Source of the DNA: Martinezella multihospitum
Lineage (GTDB): Bacteria; Pseudomonadota; Alphaproteobacteria; Rhizobiales; Rhizobiaceae
DNA length: 64,000 nt
Assembly: GCF_900094585.1 (NCBI RefSeq)
Contig: NZ_FMAG01000002.1
Location: 698,007 to 762,006 of the forward strand
Reading direction: 5' to 3'
Below the pieces are notes generated by a model. That model was not told where the DNA came from and made no database searches. It worked only from the letters and a program-made list of their open reading frames with translations. The position numbers and the translations under genes were made by a program. Shown here piece by piece: positions 44,885 through 52,603 of this stretch (position 1 is the stretch's first letter; the number at the start of each line of letters is the position of its first letter).

Positions 44885-45970
44885 TTAGCCGTCCTCCTGA
44901 TGAAGCAGGATCGTTGCTCCGAATGCCAATGCGACGATCACGGGTATCCATGCCGCCACGTAGGGAGGAACCACTCCGCTGCTCCCGAATGCCTTTACAA
45001 GCACGGTGACAACATAAAGCACGAAGCCGGAGAGGATTCCACCCAGAATCACAGAGCGCGATTGATTGAATCTACTGAATTTTAGGGACACGGTTGCCGC
45101 AATCAGAGTCATTGCCACGAGAAGGAATGGCTGTGACAGCAGCGAATGAAACTGTGTCTCAAGTGCGTTGGTCGAGATGCCGAAGGAGCGTGCGACCTTT
45201 ATTCGATTAGAAAGATCATAAAAAGCAATGGTTTCCGGCTGCGCCAAACGTTGCGAGACGAAATCCTGTTTCAGATTCGTACGGACCTGTATCGAATTTT
45301 TGTGATCCGGAATTTCGCCCGGCCGCCGTTCGACGACATTGTTAAGAAGCCAGTAACCATCTTCCAACTTTGCCGAGTCCGCGTCCTGGCGGAGAACGAT
45401 ATTTCCCTGTGAATCGAAGTGGATAAACACCACTCCGGTCAGCGTCGTTCCGTTGTTCAGAATGGCCTTGGCGCCGATGATCGTATCGTCTTTTCCGTTG
45501 GACTGGCGCAGCCACGGAATAGAAAGTGTATTGCGATAGGACGGGTCGCCGCGCAGATCGGCTTCGATCGCTTCGGCGTGTCGCTGCCCCCATGCCGCCA
45601 CCGGATTGAGCGCTAGCATGGTCATGAGGCCCACACAGAAGGCGCCCATGATGAAGGGCGTCATGAACTGCCAGACGGAGATGCCGGCGGCGCGCGCGAT
45701 AACCAGCTCACGGCGGCGGTTGAGGGCGATCAGTACCGTCATGCCCACGAAGAGCGCGATGAACGGTACCGTCTGCTGCAGGATGAACGGCAGTCTGACC
45801 GCCGTCATCAGCAAGCCGATGGAGACGGTATATCCGGGCAGGCCGGCAAGCCGTCCAGCGGTCTCGCTGAAATCGACGAGATAAACGATCGAGATGACGC
45901 CGAGGAAGAACCAGAACGTCGTCACGATGTAACGCGTGAAGAAATAGCGCCCGAGCGTGCCGAAAATCAT
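44885..45970 (-). CDS. lptG: LPS export ABC transporter permease LptG
   Basis: The protein has 361 residues of the YjgP/YjgQ family: three hydrophobic segments at each end and a soluble periplasmic beta domain between (about 140-260). It forms the inner-membrane LPS extractor with LptF and the LptB ATPase, whose gene is not in this window. The ATG overlaps the lptF stop as ATGA (45967-45970). Its TAA is followed immediately by the GTG of lptD. The strict coupling suggests balanced synthesis of the three proteins. Confidence 0.95.
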   Translation of the reverse strand: MIFGTLGRYFFTRYIVTTFWFFLGVISIVYLVDFSETAGRLAGLPGYTVSIGLLMTAVRLPFILQQTVPFIALFVGMTVLIALNRRRELVIARAAGISVWQFMTPFIMGAFCVGLMTMLALNPVAAWGQRHAEAIEADLRGDPSYRNTLSIPWLRQSNGKDDTIIGAKAILNNGTTLTGVVFIHFDSQGNIVLRQDADSAKLEDGYWLLNNVVERRPGEIPDHKNSIQVRTNLKQDFVSQRLAQPETIAFYDLSNRIKVARSFGISTNALETQFHSLLSQPFLLVAMTLIAATVSLKFSRFNQSRSVILGGILSGFVLYVVTVLVKAFGSSGVVPPYVAAWIPVIVALAFGATILLHQEDG

Positions 45971-47145
45971 GCACCGCCCCCGTTCGAGCTGCCTGGTGCG
46001 GTCGGCATGCGGTCCTGAACTCTTTGCCGCCAGTTGCTGAGGCGGTTGCGGATCGAGACCGGCATCGTCATCTTCCGGTTCCGCAGCAAGAGTATGATCG
46101 CGATAAGCGCCGCGATGATATTGATTGCGTAGAGAACGCCGATGAATTTGGCTGAATTGTCGATCTGGTTGGCAGCGTAGAAATCTGCCCAGCGCAACGC
46201 GAAGGATAGGGTCAGCGCCGACACCATCGGATGTAGCCGAGCCTCGCGATGTGATCGCGCGTCACCGGCGATAACAAGCGATATTAGCGCAAATATTGCC
46301 GGCAGCGCCCAGTCGTTAAGGCGGCGATGCAATTCGGCGCGGTAATCGCCAGGTCTTTGCTTGTAGTCCGGATCGTTCGTGTCCGGATTGAACAGGAAAC
46401 CAAGGCTGCGGTCGCTGGCACGCGCATTTGCCTGGCCGCGGCTCTGCGTCATATCCGACAGGTCGAAGGAATAGGAATCGAACTTGATGACCGAGACGCT
46501 GCCATCGGGCGTCTTGCGGTGAACCTCGCCGTCTTTCATCAGCAGCGATGTACCGCTCGGATCGACGGCGCCTTCCTTGGCATAATAGATGAGGTCAAAG
46601 GCAGGGTCGCGGGAATCAACCACGAACAGCCCCTTCAGGATTCGTCCCGACAGGCGCTGTGAGATCTGCACATAGAGCCCATCCTCGATGCGCCGGAAGT
46701 TCTTCTCTTCGATCACGGTGGACAGAAGATCGGCATAGGCCTCGGCTACCATCTGGCGGGCGGCGACACGTGCTCTCGGCTCGACGACATTGTCGACGAA
46801 AAAGGAGAACACGCTAATCGCAATGGCGAGAATCATGACCGGGCGGATGATGATGCTACGCTTCGCGCCAGCAGCTTCCATGACGGTCAGCTCAGAATCG
46901 CTGTTCATCGCCGTCAAGGTCTGCGTGATGCCGATGACCAATGCGAAAGGCAGAACGATCGGGATGATCGTCGGCAGAATGAGCGTCGCGAGCTTCGCGA
47001 ACGATCCCATCGACTGGCCGCTATCGGTCACGAGATTGATGCGTTGCAGGACCTGGGTGGTCCAGATAATGGCGAGCACCGGCAGCAGCGCTACCAGGAA
47101 CATCATACCGACACGCCGTACGATATATGTCTCGAATAACTTCAT
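45967..47145 (-). CDS. lptF: LPS export ABC transporter permease LptF
   Basis: The protein has 392 residues from MKLFETYIVRRVGMM; codons upstream in the same frame have no family resemblance. It has six hydrophobic segments with a periplasmic domain between, and the conserved SELTVMEAAGAKR coupling region, which should contact LptB. AT-rich sequence at about 47205-47260 upstream may hold the operon promoter. The hydrophilic C-terminal tail (about 360-392, RNRLSNWRQRVQDR) is longer than in E. coli. Confidence 0.95.
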   Translation of the reverse strand: MKLFETYIVRRVGMMFLVALLPVLAIIWTTQVLQRINLVTDSGQSMGSFAKLATLILPTIIPIVLPFALVIGITQTLTAMNSDSELTVMEAAGAKRSIIIRPVMILAIAISVFSFFVDNVVEPRARVAARQMVAEAYADLLSTVIEEKNFRRIEDGLYVQISQRLSGRILKGLFVVDSRDPAFDLIYYAKEGAVDPSGTSLLMKDGEVHRKTPDGSVSVIKFDSYSFDLSDMTQSRGQANARASDRSLGFLFNPDTNDPDYKQRPGDYRAELHRRLNDWALPAIFALISLVIAGDARSHREARLHPMVSALTLSFALRWADFYAANQIDNSAKFIGVLYAINIIAALIAIILLLRNRKMTMPVSIRNRLSNWRQRVQDRMPTAPGSSNGGGA

Positions 47146-47247
47146 GCCGGCCCTTAAACGCAACAGCTGCCGAACGAGCCGACAGAGATTCACCCTCCTC
47201 TACGCTGTTTACGTTTTTTTGGCGACAACCAACTCGAAAAAAATTCG

Positions 47248-48030
47248 TTAATTTTCTGAGATTCTTCTGTCGTGTGTCGTTTGGGATAAAGCGAGCAGTG
47301 CGGCGAATATGACAAGCGACGAAAGCCAGCCGAGGACGGCATCGGAGAGATAGTGTCCGCCAAAGGCGACTCTAAGTGCCGGAATCAGAAGCGAAACTGC
47401 CGTGATCGGCAAGGCGGCCGCCAATCGGAACGGCTGCGGAATGATGAAGATCAGGCAGAACAGCCAGCCACCCGCTGCAGCTTCGCCCGAGATGAAGGAA
47501 CAGTTGCTGACACATTTGCCGGCGAAGGATCCGGCATGCACGAAATCGAGCGTGCCGCCGAAGAGATCGGTCTGTCGTGGGCGTGGGCGCCCGGAGAAGG
47601 CTTTCAGCCACAGATTGACGATCAGCACGGGACCTAGCAGCAAGGAGCCGAGCGCAATCTTGAGATTGCGGGCTCTGAGCGCGTTGAAGGTCGCGCCGTG
47701 ATCCTGCCAGCATCTGAGAAGCATCCAGAGCAGCAGGAAGGCGACGACGTAAGGTAGCTGAAAGAATATTTCCCTCAGCAGGCGCATGTGCTGATCGCCG
47801 CTATAAGGGAAGATGCCACAGATCTGGTCGGGCTTGGTGCTTCCGAGGCATTGCTGCGGTTGGAAGAACATAGTCGCGACGCCGAGATCCATCTGTGGAA
47901 AAAGTGAAAACAGACCCAACAACGCCCACCAGAGACAGAAGAGAGCGATGAAGGCATCACCTGCCGTGCGTGGCCGTAAAATCTCTGGAAAGCGATCTTC
48001 GCGATTGAAGCTGTTGAAATCTATGATCAA
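47248..48030 (-). CDS. Membrane PAP2-family phosphatase with SGE motif, possibly lipid A phosphatase
   Basis: The protein has 260 residues with about six hydrophobic segments. Motif 1 is K143-x6-R150-P151. Motif 3 is R220-x5-H226-x3-D230 (RVAFGGHYLSD), including the His expected to be the nucleophile. Motif 2 reads SFISGEAA: the usual PSGH histidine, normally the acid for the leaving group, is Glu183 here. I recall the SGE form from other rhizobial PAP2 proteins. The gene is 102 bases upstream of lptF in the same direction, so dephosphorylation of lipid A (LpxE/LpxF-like) or undecaprenyl pyrophosphate is plausible, but neither is proven. Confidence 0.8.
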   Translation of the reverse strand: MIIDFNSFNREDRFPEILRPRTAGDAFIALFCLWWALLGLFSLFPQMDLGVATMFFQPQQCLGSTKPDQICGIFPYSGDQHMRLLREIFFQLPYVVAFLLLWMLLRCWQDHGATFNALRARNLKIALGSLLLGPVLIVNLWLKAFSGRPRPRQTDLFGGTLDFVHAGSFAGKCVSNCSFISGEAAAGGWLFCLIFIIPQPFRLAAALPITAVSLLIPALRVAFGGHYLSDAVLGWLSSLVIFAALLALSQTTHDRRISEN

Positions 48031-48145
48031 GGCGGCTTTCCGACAAGAATTGTGCCGCCAAGGCGGCTAAAACACCATCGCGTGCAGTCTAGTCGCACTA
48101 AATGACAGGGATTTGAAGCCGCTGACCGCCATATATCGCCTTATA

Positions 48146-48179
48146 TAAGGAATGCTGCGCCAAGCGCTTGTATTCCTTA
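48146..48179. promoter_or_regulatory. Palindrome upstream of pepA
   Basis: TAAGGAAT (48146-48153) and ATTCCTTA (48172-48179) form a perfect 8-bp dyad enclosing GCGC-caa-GCGC. It lies 68 bases before the pepA start, in the 217-base gap to the divergent phosphatase gene. It could be an operator or an mRNA hairpin. Confidence 0.4.
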
Positions 48180-48247
48180 GTCAGACCCTGAATGATGGTT
48201 GTGCAAAGTTCTCTCACTACGACGCATATTATCTTATCGGAGCAGAA

Positions 48248-49744
48248 ATGTCTGTGAAATTCGAGATTTCCTTCGCCAAGTCGGCTCGTCTCAGCGGCGG
48301 TCTGGCCATTCTCCTGAAAGGCACGGACAGTGAGCTGCCGGCTGGTGCCGAGAGCGCCGATCCGGCGAATGTTTTCGCCAAGGCGGCGCCGGTATCCGGC
48401 TTCAAGAGCAAAGCGCTGAGCAGTCTGGATATCATCGCGCCCGAGGCCTCGCCTGTCGACCGGATCATCGTTATCGGCGCCGGCAAAGCCAAGGACCTGA
48501 CCGCGCACGACTGGCTGAAGCTCGGCGGCAGTGCAGCTGCAAAAATCCGCAACACGGAGAAGGTCGCGATCTTCCTCGATGCGTCCAACGTCGAAGTCGG
48601 ACCTAAGGAAGCGGCCGATTTTGCCCTGGGCATGCTTCTGCGCGCCTACAGCTTCGATACCTACAAGACGAAGAAGGGCGATGAGGACGAGAAGGGTGCC
48701 TCCCGTAAGGCGGTGAAGGTGACGATCGTTACCCAGGAAGCGGCAGCTGCCAAGAAGCTTTATGCGACCTCCGAAGCCGTGGCCGGCGGCGTGATTCTCG
48801 CGCGCGATCTCGTCAACGAGCCGCCGAACGTTCTCGGGCCTGTCGAATTTGCGGCAAAGGCCAAGGAATTGGAGAAGCTCGGTGTCGAGATCGAGATCCT
48901 GACGGAGCGCGAAATGCGCCGGCTCGGCATGGCGGCCCTGCTGGGCGTCGCGCAAGGTTCTGCCCGGCCGCCGCGGCTGGTGGTCATGCAATGGAAGGGC
49001 GGCAAGGCGAAGGACAAACCGGTCGCCTTCATCGGCAAGGGTGTCGTCTTCGACACCGGCGGTATCTCCATCAAGCCGGCTGCCGGCATGGAGGAGATGA
49101 AGGGCGACATGGGCGGTGCGGCAGCCGTCACCGGCCTCATGCATACGCTTGCCGCGCGCGAAGCCAAGGTCAACGCCATCGGCGTCATCGGTCTTGTCGA
49201 AAACATGCCCGACGGCAATGCACAGCGCCCAGGCGATATCGTCACCTCCATGTCCGGTCAGACGATCGAGATCATCAACACCGACGCCGAGGGTCGGCTC
49301 GTTCTCTGCGATGCGCTCTGGTACACGAACGACCGCTTCAAGCCGCAGTTCATGATCAATCTGGCGACCTTGACCGGCGCCATCCTCGTCGCGCTCGGCA
49401 ATCTGCAGGCCGGTCTGTTCTGCAATGACGACAAGCTGGCGGGCGAGCTGACGGCGGCAGGTCTTGCGACCGACGAGCGCCTTTGGCGCATGCCACTCGG
49501 CAGGGACTATGACAAGATGATCGACAGCAAGTTCGCCGATATGAAGAATACCGGCGGACGTCATGCCGGCTCGATCACCGCCGCCCAGTTCCTGAAGCGC
49601 TTTGTCGGTGATACGCCCTGGGCGCATCTCGATATCGCCGGCACGGCGATGGGTTCGGTCCAGGACGAGATCAACCAGTCCTGGGGTTCGGGTTACGGCG
49701 TGCGCCTGCTCGATGAGCTGGTCAAAGCCAATTACGAATCGTGA
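48248..49744 (+). CDS. pepA: Leucyl aminopeptidase (M17)
   Basis: The protein has 498 residues from [21 protein letters not shown] directly precedes the ATG, and an ATG 32 codons upstream is not conserved in type. The M17 signature NTDAEGRL is near residue 345. [15 protein letters not shown] supplies metal and catalytic Lys ligands, and [17 protein letters not shown] is also characteristic. The enzyme, a hexamer with two metal ions per subunit, removes N-terminal residues from peptides in the cytoplasm. PepA can also bind DNA in E. coli. It is followed 32 bases later by holC, the common order. Confidence 0.96.
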   Translation: MSVKFEISFAKSARLSGGLAILLKGTDSELPAGAESADPANVFAKAAPVSGFKSKALSSLDIIAPEASPVDRIIVIGAGKAKDLTAHDWLKLGGSAAAKIRNTEKVAIFLDASNVEVGPKEAADFALGMLLRAYSFDTYKTKKGDEDEKGASRKAVKVTIVTQEAAAAKKLYATSEAVAGGVILARDLVNEPPNVLGPVEFAAKAKELEKLGVEIEILTEREMRRLGMAALLGVAQGSARPPRLVVMQWKGGKAKDKPVAFIGKGVVFDTGGISIKPAAGMEEMKGDMGGAAAVTGLMHTLAAREAKVNAIGVIGLVENMPDGNAQRPGDIVTSMSGQTIEIINTDAEGRLVLCDALWYTNDRFKPQFMINLATLTGAILVALGNLQAGLFCNDDKLAGELTAAGLATDERLWRMPLGRDYDKMIDSKFADMKNTGGRHAGSITAAQFLKRFVGDTPWAHLDIAGTAMGSVQDEINQSWGSGYGVRLLDELVKANYES

Positions 49745-49776
49745 CCCGTCTTGCTTTGTGAGATAGAAGAGGCGCC

Positions 49777-50226
49777 ATGACCGACGTTCTCTTCTATCAC
49801 CTGACGGAATCGAAGCTCGAAGATGCCCTGCCGCCGCTGATCGACAAGAGTGTCGAGCGCGGCTGGCAGGTCGCCGTGCAGATGCGCGAGCCGGCCCGAC
49901 GCGATCTCCTGGATAGCCATCTCTGGACCTATCGCGAGGACAGCTTTCTGCCGCATGGCACCGATGAAGATGAGATGGCAAGTCGCCAGCCCGTGCTGCT
50001 GACGATTTCGCCCGACAATATAAATGATGCCACCGTGCGTTTCTTCATCGACGGCGCCGAGGCGACGGATGTCGGAGCCTATCAGCGCGTCGTTTTGATG
50101 TTCGACGGCTATGATCAGGAGCAGCTGGAAAGCGCGCGCGCCCAATGGAAACGTCTGAAAGGCGAGGGGCATAACCTCACCTACTGGCAGCAGACGCAGG
50201 ATGGCCGCTGGGAAAAGAAGGCCTGA
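49777..50226 (+). CDS. holC: DNA polymerase III chi subunit
   Basis: The protein has 149 residues. MTDVLFYHLTESKLEDALPPLIDKS is the typical N-terminus, with LWTYREDSFLPHG and the later VVLMFDGYDQEQLESAR as family landmarks. Chi links the clamp loader to single-stranded DNA-binding protein at the replication fork. It follows pepA and converges on the GrpB gene with 27 bases between stops. Confidence 0.93.
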   Translation: MTDVLFYHLTESKLEDALPPLIDKSVERGWQVAVQMREPARRDLLDSHLWTYREDSFLPHGTDEDEMASRQPVLLTISPDNINDATVRFFIDGAEATDVGAYQRVVLMFDGYDQEQLESARAQWKRLKGEGHNLTYWQQTQDGRWEKKA

Positions 50227-50253
50227 CCTTTTCCTGCTTCGCGAAAAGCTGCT

Positions 50254-50799
50254 TTACGCGCCTTCCGCCAGGATCTTCTGGATGAATTCCTTCTTCGCCG
50301 CCGTATAGGACGCGCGATCATTGGCATATTTTGCCGCGAGTTCGATCTTCAGCGCTTCATAAGCATGCGCCAGATCCGGCTCTTTGCGCAATCGGTCGCG
50401 AAAGATGAGGAAGTTGCGCCAGGTCGGGCCACCATATTCGACCACATGCACGAGATGCGTGCGGGTGTCCCCTTCGATATCGCGGCCGAAAATATGGTCA
50501 TCGGGTACGATGTGGCTGCCGGCATAGACGTAGCCGATAGAGGCCATCGGCTCGACACAGGCGAGCCCATCCTCGAAGCGCCGCACACCGACGGCTATAT
50601 CGATAATTGGCTTGGCTTTTATCGCCGGGATCGAGGTGCTACCGAAATGCTGGACATCGACGGCGAGGTCGCCGAGAGCCTTGCGAATGGCGGACTCCTC
50701 CAGCAAATAGGCTTCGTGCCAGCTCTGGTTCGGGTCGGCGAGCTTGACGGACTTGTTGCCGACGCCGAGCCCATAGGATTGTTCATGCTCCGATGCCAT
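50254..50799 (-). CDS. GrpB/UPF0157 family protein (nucleotidyltransferase-like)
   Basis: The protein has 181 residues from the ATG at 50799, which has GGAG eight bases upstream; the ATG two codons earlier is too close to it. The core VQHFGSTSIPAIKAKPIIDIAVGV is a nucleotidyltransferase-like GST...D-x-D pattern. It continues through DDHIFGRD, HLVHVVEYGGPTWRNFLIFRDRLR and the C-terminal KYANDRASYTAAKKEFI. The family has no settled function; some members are fused to CoaE. It lies between holC and the galactose dehydrogenase gene, without an evident link to either. Confidence 0.88.
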   Translation of the reverse strand: MASEHEQSYGLGVGNKSVKLADPNQSWHEAYLLEESAIRKALGDLAVDVQHFGSTSIPAIKAKPIIDIAVGVRRFEDGLACVEPMASIGYVYAGSHIVPDDHIFGRDIEGDTRTHLVHVVEYGGPTWRNFLIFRDRLRKEPDLAHAYEALKIELAAKYANDRASYTAAKKEFIQKILAEGA

Positions 50800-50874
50800 A
50801 GGCATCTCTCCGATGAAGACGATGCGCTACGCTAGCACGTAGCGGGCCGCATTGTCTTCACCGGGAAAGGCCTA

Positions 50875-51798
50875 TCAATCGTAAAATGCGTCGACGAATT
50901 TGCGCTTGCCGAGCATGAAGGCATCGGCGACGTGGCGCAGCGGCGAAACGTCGACATCGGAGACGTCGGCTTTGACGATCTCGGCAAAGCGGCGATAGAG
51001 CGAGGGATATTCAGCCTCGGGCGCCGAGAATTTCAGCTCGCCGTTGACGGAAAGCTTGGAGCCGCCTTCGATGAGAACCATCTGGCCGGCATCCGTCTCG
51101 GCGACAATATCCCAGCTCTGCTTGCCGGTCTGGCGCCAGTCGAATTCGGCGTGCACGGGGAGGCCGGCTCCGCTCTTGAAGTGCAGATCGGCGGCGATCG
51201 GCGAATCGCGGTTTTCCGGGAATTCGAGTGTCGCGCCGGTCAGGAAGAGCGGCGGCAGAATATGGGTGACGATCGACAGCGCATTGATGCCGGGGTCGAA
51301 GACGCCGAGCCCGCCGGCCTGCCAGATCCATTCCTGGTTCGGATGCCAGTGGCGGACATCTTCCTTCCAGATCACGTGGGCGCTTTGGATATTGGTATTA
51401 GCGAGGAAAGTCTTTGCAGCCTCCACGGCCGGCGCATAGCGCGAATGCCAGCTTGCAAAAAGCGAGACGCCCTTGGCTTTTGCCAGGTTCTCGAGATCGG
51501 CCACTTCGCTGAGCGTCGCGCCCGGCGGCTTCTCCAGGAAAACATGCTTGCCGGCCGACAGCGCCTTGTAGGCGGCTTCATAGCGGTATTGCGGCGGCAT
51601 GCAGAGCGAGACCGCATCGATCGCGGGCACGGCGTCGAGCATGGCTTCGATCGTGGTGAAGGCCGGGACACCGTCGACGGTGCCGTGACGGCTCGCGGTG
51701 GCGATCAGTTCGAAATCCGGATTGTTCGCGATGGATGGAAGGTGCTGATCGCGGACGATCTTGCCGACGCCGACGATGGCGAGCTTGATGGGGGACAT
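50875..51798 (-). CDS. Gfo/Idh/MocA oxidoreductase, probable D-galactose 1-dehydrogenase
   Basis: The protein has 307 residues from MSPIKLAIVGVGKIVRDQHL. The Rossmann motif GVGKIVRD binds NAD(P). The EKPPGATLSE motif near residue 97 holds the catalytic Lys of the family, and GGLGVFDPGINALSIVTH is the substrate-side conserved segment with a catalytic His. The whole protein closely resembles rhizobial and pseudomonad D-galactose 1-dehydrogenases, which start the De Ley-Doudoroff pathway by forming galactonolactone. Substrate assignment is from remembered similarity, so other aldoses such as arabinose or fucose are possible. It diverges from TRAP permease genes, which may import a related compound. 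Confidence 0.78.
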   Translation of the reverse strand: MSPIKLAIVGVGKIVRDQHLPSIANNPDFELIATASRHGTVDGVPAFTTIEAMLDAVPAIDAVSLCMPPQYRYEAAYKALSAGKHVFLEKPPGATLSEVADLENLAKAKGVSLFASWHSRYAPAVEAAKTFLANTNIQSAHVIWKEDVRHWHPNQEWIWQAGGLGVFDPGINALSIVTHILPPLFLTGATLEFPENRDSPIAADLHFKSGAGLPVHAEFDWRQTGKQSWDIVAETDAGQMVLIEGGSKLSVNGELKFSAPEAEYPSLYRRFAEIVKADVSDVDVSPLRHVADAFMLGKRKFVDAFYD

Positions 51799-51897
51799 GG
51801 GTGTCTCTCGATTAGTATGATTATTGATGCGATCTTTAACAGAATGCCACATTCGGGCAAGGGGCGGCAAATTGCAAAGATAGGTGTTGGGTCCAAT

Positions 51898-51934
51898 CTT
51901 GGGCCATTATGCCCAAGCGCCATCATGCTTGGAA
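51898..51934. promoter_or_regulatory. Operator-like repeats between galactose dehydrogenase and TRAP permease genes
   Basis: A palindrome CTTGGGC-cattat-GCCCAAG lies at 51898-51917. It overlaps a direct repeat: GCCATTATGC at 51903-51912 and GCCATCATGC at 51919-51928, spaced 16 bases apart. It sits in the 229-base divergent region, about 100 bases from each start codon, a likely position for a shared regulator. Confidence 0.5.
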
Positions 51935-52027
51935 AACGAGTGCCGGCTCTTGATTCACAGCCTGAAATCGGCACTCTTCTCTCTGCGCAGCCAAAAGATC
52001 CGGGAAGAATCGCTGTGGGGGGAAATC

Positions 52028-52603
52028 ATGAAAACATTACTCGGCTTCAGTCGAATCGTCGACTATGTGACTGAGGTCATTGGAAAATCAGTCTCATGGC
52101 TTATTCTGGTCGCCGTCTTGGTCAGTGCCGGAAATGCGATCGTCCGTAAGGTCTTCAACACTTCATCCAATGCATGGCTGGAAGCGCAATGGTATCTGTT
52201 CGGCGCAGCCTTCATGCTCGCCGCCGCTTATACGCTGCGCCAGAACGAGCATATCCGCATCGATATCATCTATGGCTCCCTGTCGCGCCGCGTGCAGCAC
52301 TGGATCGATCTGCTCGGCCACTGCCTGTTCCTGATGCCTTTCGTGCTGCTGATGGTCTATGACCTCGTGCCTTATGTCCGCACCTCCTTCCTGTCCGGAG
52401 AGGTGTCTTCCAGCGCCGGTGGCCTGATCATCTGGCCGGGCAAGGCATTGCTGCTGGCAGGCTTCTTTCTACTGGCGCTGCAGGGGATCTCCGAGATCAT
52501 CAAGAAGATCGCCGTCATGCGCGGCGATATGGATGATCCGACCCCCTATGTGCCGACGCATGCGCCGCTCGATGTCGAAACCCCGGCCGGGGAGGCGCGC
52601 TGA
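52028..52603 (+). CDS. TRAP transporter small permease (DctQ-type)
   Basis: The protein has 191 residues from MKTLLGFSRIVDYVTEVIGK, behind GGGGGGAAATC. Four hydrophobic segments and the conserved NAWLEAQWYLFGAAFMLAAAYTLRQNEHIRIDI stretch identify a DctQ protein. It partners the large permease and a periplasmic binding protein to import organic acids or sugar acids using a sodium gradient. Its stop codon overlaps the start of the large permease gene by one base (TGATG). Confidence 0.93.
   Translation: MKTLLGFSRIVDYVTEVIGKSVSWLILVAVLVSAGNAIVRKVFNTSSNAWLEAQWYLFGAAFMLAAAYTLRQNEHIRIDIIYGSLSRRVQHWIDLLGHCLFLMPFVLLMVYDLVPYVRTSFLSGEVSSSAGGLIIWPGKALLLAGFFLLALQGISEIIKKIAVMRGDMDDPTPYVPTHAPLDVETPAGEAR

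Noticed and set aside
48098..49981. 627-codon open frame on the minus strand
   Set aside because: It is antisense to pepA, which has its NTDAEGRL signature, and has no ribosome binding site or recognisable domain.
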